Assembly (NCBI GenBank): GCA_000697335.1
Contig: JNEM01014713.1
Location: forward strand, 38,457 to 102,456
Source of the DNA: Conidiobolus incongruus B7586
Taxonomy: Eukaryota > Entomophthoromycota > Entomophthoromycetes > Entomophthorales > Conidiobolaceae
Reading direction: 5' to 3'
Length of the DNA: 64,000 nucleotides
In this document: piece by piece, positions 60,658-64,000 of the stretch
Layout: the number at the start of each line of letters is the position of its first letter
How positions within the stretch are numbered: position 1 is the stretch's first letter
Translations under genes and position numbers: made by a program
The notes under the pieces: model-generated
Seen by the model: only the letters and a program-made list of their open reading frames with translations
What the model was told of the DNA's origin: nothing
Database searches by the model: none

Positions 60658-62244
60658 CTCTAATTACTCTTTTTCTATCCACTATTATATAAGATGCTTA
60701 TCCTTACTTTTACATATGATGAATTGTAAACCAAATTAACTATATCATACAAACAACATTTATTATATATGTATTTGAAATAACCTAATGAAAAATATTT
60801 TTTACATCTACAAGCCTATCATTCTCAAACACTGAGTTTTAACAAAATACGATAATTAAATTGCTTATTTAATATCACTCATTATACCAATATTTTACTT
60901 TCGATATGATGTTAAACTTTATTGGAACTACGTATATCGGTATCCAGCCCTCAGCAGATATTAATCTGTCTTCGCTGTCCCATCAATTTTCATCCTTAGT
61001 AGTCGACTTTACTTGGAATCCGGTATCATTCTATTCTATTACTATTCTCCTTTTACTGGATACAAAACAAATTCTTATCCCCATTCACATCATTTTTTAA
61101 CCACTTACCACACTACTATATATATTACAATAAATATCCTTTCCTCAATTCCCACACTATATATACAAACATTTATATTCGCTAGTAAATTCAATCTCAT
61201 TGATATTAATCAGTAATTCGTTATTATACTAATCATTCATTAATCATATTATTAAAATGAAAATTTTTAATATTGTCAAAATAATTTTATTTTACAAAAT
61301 AATTCACTTTCATTTTAATAGTATAAAATATTATCGATAAATAGTGAAAGTATAGTTAATGGATATCAAATTATAATTTAACTTGATCTAAAGATCTGAA
61401 AAAAAAATGAGTAATTTAATTCGTTTTTATTTTTTTTCTATACAGTTTTTGAAGATTATATGTTAATCAATACAATATCATATTGTGTGAATTAAAGGTT
61501 CTAAAATTTTGAAAATCATTAATTTTTCAGATTATAGAAATTATAATATTTGATGGCACCTTTATGAGAGAGCTTTAAATCATATTTTTAATATTATATT
61601 CAAATTTCAAAATTTAATATTTATGGTGACAATATATAGTACTTGTAAAATTTGAATATGTTATATATTGGAAACCTTCAAAATTCTATATTTAAATAAT
61701 AATGAAATTAACATATTTTGTCATGTTATATGAATAATTCAAAAAAATTTATTCACTATATATATTATAAACTTGATCGACTTTTCGTTAAGTACTTTAT
61801 TATCATAATTAATAGACACACACTAAATTTTTGATAAGCAGCATACTCCAGTATTGATAAAAATTTGTCATTTAATGAATTTCAAGTAATGCTCTAAACA
61901 AGAAAATTTTATTTCGTATGTTATTAGATTTTATTTTCCTATATTAATTTATAATGTGTCAAAATATTTATCATTATATAATTATTTTATAAAACAATAT
62001 TAAAGTCAATTTTTAATTAATAATACTGAATATTATTTGGTTATTTCATACGATAGTTGGTGTAATTGAGGTGGCTTATAAAGTATTAACTGTATTCTCA
62101 TAAATCAAATAATAAAAACTAATCAAGGTTGATAATTTATTAATAAACCTATAAAAATTCTAATATATAAAACTAACTATTAATATCTTAACTGGTTATA
62201 AACAGCCTGATATAACCTCATTCTGGAATCGACTATACCGATAC
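60658..62244. other. AT-rich intergenic region
   Basis: About 1.6 kb. Open frames near 60906-61216 overlap each other, lack any family pattern and are not called. No other feature. Confidence 0.4.
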
Positions 62245-62885
62245 CTAAACATTTTTAATATAAGTTTCAATATCTCTACCTTGAGGATATGTAGCCATTT
62301 TGATGGTGCAGCCCATAATTAATTCAGCACTCTTAGCAATCCACCAAGCACTTGTCATAAATGAATATTCATCTTGCATTAAAAAATTCAGAATTACTTT
62401 CTTACTAGCGTCATTATTATCATCATAAGATCCATCTGTTAATTTTAATATTTCTGGGTTTTTAGTAAACAAATCTGGGTTCGTTTTGACAAATGTGAAT
62501 AAATTGTAAGCATTGAGCATAAATCTGGCACCCATGTCAATAATACCTGGTGGTGGATAATGGTTTCGATTGTAAGTTAAGTTGTTTGATTCAATCATCA
62601 GGGTTGACAGGTACATTGCAACAGCACATGGTGACTCGTCCAGCTTGAATTTCGCCAGCGAGTTCATGATTGAGGATGTGTTTTTTCACATTTGCAGCCC
62701 TCACTCAATGCATCCCACTTTTCCACACCATAAGGATTAATGATAGTTTTCAATTTATCCAAGCTCAGTGGCATAGAAGCTTTTGAATGTTTAAAACATT
62801 TCTGAATACAGCTAACTAACAATATCTGATTATACAACAGAATAAAATAAAAATTCAGATTTATTTGAAATAAATATAATAACAA
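62245..62885 (-). pseudogene. Secreted lysozyme-like fungal protein, one frame break
   Basis: Two overlapping open parts in different frames read as one gene. The first (62664-62885) has a hydrophobic leader, then LDKLKTIINPYGVEKWDAL and a Cys-x-Cys pair. The second (62245-62667) continues with FKLDESPCAVAMYLSTLMIE, NRNHYPPPGIIDMGARFML and DEYSFMTSAWWI. The patterns L-x-T-x-x-x-E-S-x-x-x-x-Y-N-x-N-x-x-P and D-E-Y-S-F-x-x-A-W resemble a family of secreted, probably lysozyme/chitinase-like fungal proteins; this is recollection of the pattern, so the name is tentative. A one-frame change near 62664 separates the parts, from a real frameshift or sequence error; an intron there does not restore frame well. 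The leader's exact start is uncertain. Confidence 0.42.
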
Positions 62886-63010
62886 CTGAATCTAAAATCA
62901 ATATGAAAGACACCTGGTACAGTTTATATTACTATTTGAAGAGAATTAACCTTCATTAAAGTAATTTTTCAAATATTCTGATAATTTGTGTTATTATCTT
63001 AAATTTAAAA
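62886..63010. other. Short AT-rich spacer
   Basis: Separates the lysozyme-like gene from the mariner relict; nothing seen. Confidence 0.4.
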
Positions 63011-63106
63011 TTATGGGAAATTTTTTAATTTTTGATTTTTCAAATATATTATTAATTTTGAATAAATGAATATATATAAAATAAAGAGGAAATTATATAG
63101 TTTTAG

Positions 63107-63145
<39 letters not shown>

Positions 63146-64000
63146 AATAATTTTTTTGATTAAAAAATTAATTTTTTAAAATTGGCTATTTAATTTATTT
63201 ATAATTAAATTAAATAGTAACCATTAAAAGTTTTTTTATTTTAATATTAATAAAACATAACCATAAACCCTTTAAAATTATTTAAAATTTACAAGTAGTT
63301 TTCAATAATAAAGTATTATTTAAATCAACTATTTATTATTATGTAAATTAATTTAAAGTTAAAAAAATTATTTAAAACTTATTAAAATTTAAAAAACTAA
63401 TTTTAATTATTATGTTTTTAATTATTAATAAAATGCAAAAATATAATGAAAAACATGTTTTTATTTTAGTTAAAGAATTATTTAAATATATGAATATTAG
63501 TTTTTCAAGTAATATATATATACTACAGTTTATAATTAAATTAATAATTTAAAATATTAAATAAATATCTTATAATTTAACTAAAGTTTAAAAAAATCAA
63601 AACATCAATTATTAAATAAAACTTATTAAAATATTATTAGAAACCTAAACTTTTATAGTAAATAATTATAATTAATAAATTTTAATCTTTTTTATATATT
63701 CTTTTATTAAAACATATTTCAAAATTTTAAATTAAGTTAAATTAACTTCTTTTATAAACTTTTTTAAATAAATATTGTGTTAATAAGTGAATGTTAATTA
63801 TTATAATAAATTATAATAGTATATGCTACTTTTATTTATTTTTAAAGGGAAATTAATTAATAATAAGCTTTATATAATTTTTTTAAATAGATGTATTTTT
63901 GATTAGTGTTATTTATATAATTTAAAAAAACTTATTTTATATAATAATTATAAAATATATAAATTTAAAACTATAAAAAACTTTCTAATTAAAAATAACT
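63011..64000 (+). mobile_element. AT-converted Tc1/mariner relict, copy B (runs off the window)
   Basis: Reverse complement of copy A. The end TTATGGGAAATTTTTTAATT at about 63011-63030 matches the TIR end of the other copies (AAATTTCCCAT). From about 63430 to 64000 it aligns with about 19358-19925 reversed, with no mismatch in the stretches I compared. From about 63180 to 63430 it keeps a few G/C residues that copy A has as A/T. It contains a (TA)n run at 63107-63140 inside the element. The rest lies beyond the window end. Confidence 0.75.
63107..63140. repeat. (TA)n microsatellite inside the mariner relict
   Basis: About 16 TA units. The 38-kb relative has a shorter TA run at the equivalent place (about 39558-39575). 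Confidence 0.9.

Noticed and set aside
60906-61216. Two overlapping open frames after TFIIE alpha
   Set aside because: They overlap in different frames, with no conserved pattern.
1-64000. CRISPR arrays, rRNA genes, retroviral or LTR elements
   Set aside because: No regularly spaced repeats, rRNA-like sequence, paired long terminal repeats or reverse-transcriptase motifs were seen.

Overview
The window looks like a chromosomal segment of a very AT-rich, intron-bearing fungus. Gene content points to a fungus: NTE1-type lysophospholipase, PMC1-type Ca2+-ATPase without a long C-terminal tail, Yeh/Tgl1-type sterol-ester lipase, Tls1, Med21, RabGGTase alpha and a CsbD-like protein. Low GC, introns of mostly about 45-60 nt, an F-box/LRR gene and retention of Gemin7-like and Aven-like genes resemble early-diverging zygomycete lineages such as Conidiobolus. 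That placement is inference from gene style, not from a search.

Layout. Bases 650-15000 are gene-dense housekeeping: MED21 and EMC2 (+), a SET-methyltransferase pseudogene (-), CCA1 (-), a Gemin7-like gene (+), an RPA34-like gene (-), a TLS1-like gene (+), RabGGTase alpha (-) and an Aven-like gene (-). A long disordered protein (15.2-18.2 kb, -) follows. From there the window is sparse, with AT-rich gaps of 1-3 kb: U2AF65 (-, 20.9-22.6), an acid lipase (+, 24.3-25.6), two duplicated secreted-peptide genes (+, 26.6 and 29.7), intronless NTE1 (-, 30.3-34.2), a low-complexity protein with one internal stop (-, 36.2-37.7), an F-box/LRR gene (+, 42.4), a tRNA-Phe (45.4), a PMC1-type Ca2+-ATPase (-, 47.3-50.6), a CsbD-like gene (-, 52.5), an Argonaute pseudogene (+, 56.2-58.8), TFIIE alpha (+, 59.1-60.7) and a frame-broken secreted lysozyme-like gene (-, 62.2).

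Mobile DNA. A decayed Tc1/mariner element with TA-flanked inverted repeats lies at 38344-39632. Two more relatives, at about 19.06-20.25 kb and 63.01 kb to the window end, have lost nearly all G and C. Those two are inverted relative to each other and essentially identical over the stretch I compared, so the decayed form was itself copied.

Most notable. (1) Two secreted-peptide genes share an identical promoter and prepro region but have diverged after a dibasic site, the pattern of a diversifying peptide family. (2) C-to-T/G-to-A style damage is seen in mariner copies, in a SET-domain gene with nine in-frame stops and no frameshift, in an Argonaute pseudogene and possibly in the 36-kb gene. 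This suggests a RIP-like or deamination process in a lineage where it is not well described. The window also carries a dead Argonaute lacking two slicer aspartates.
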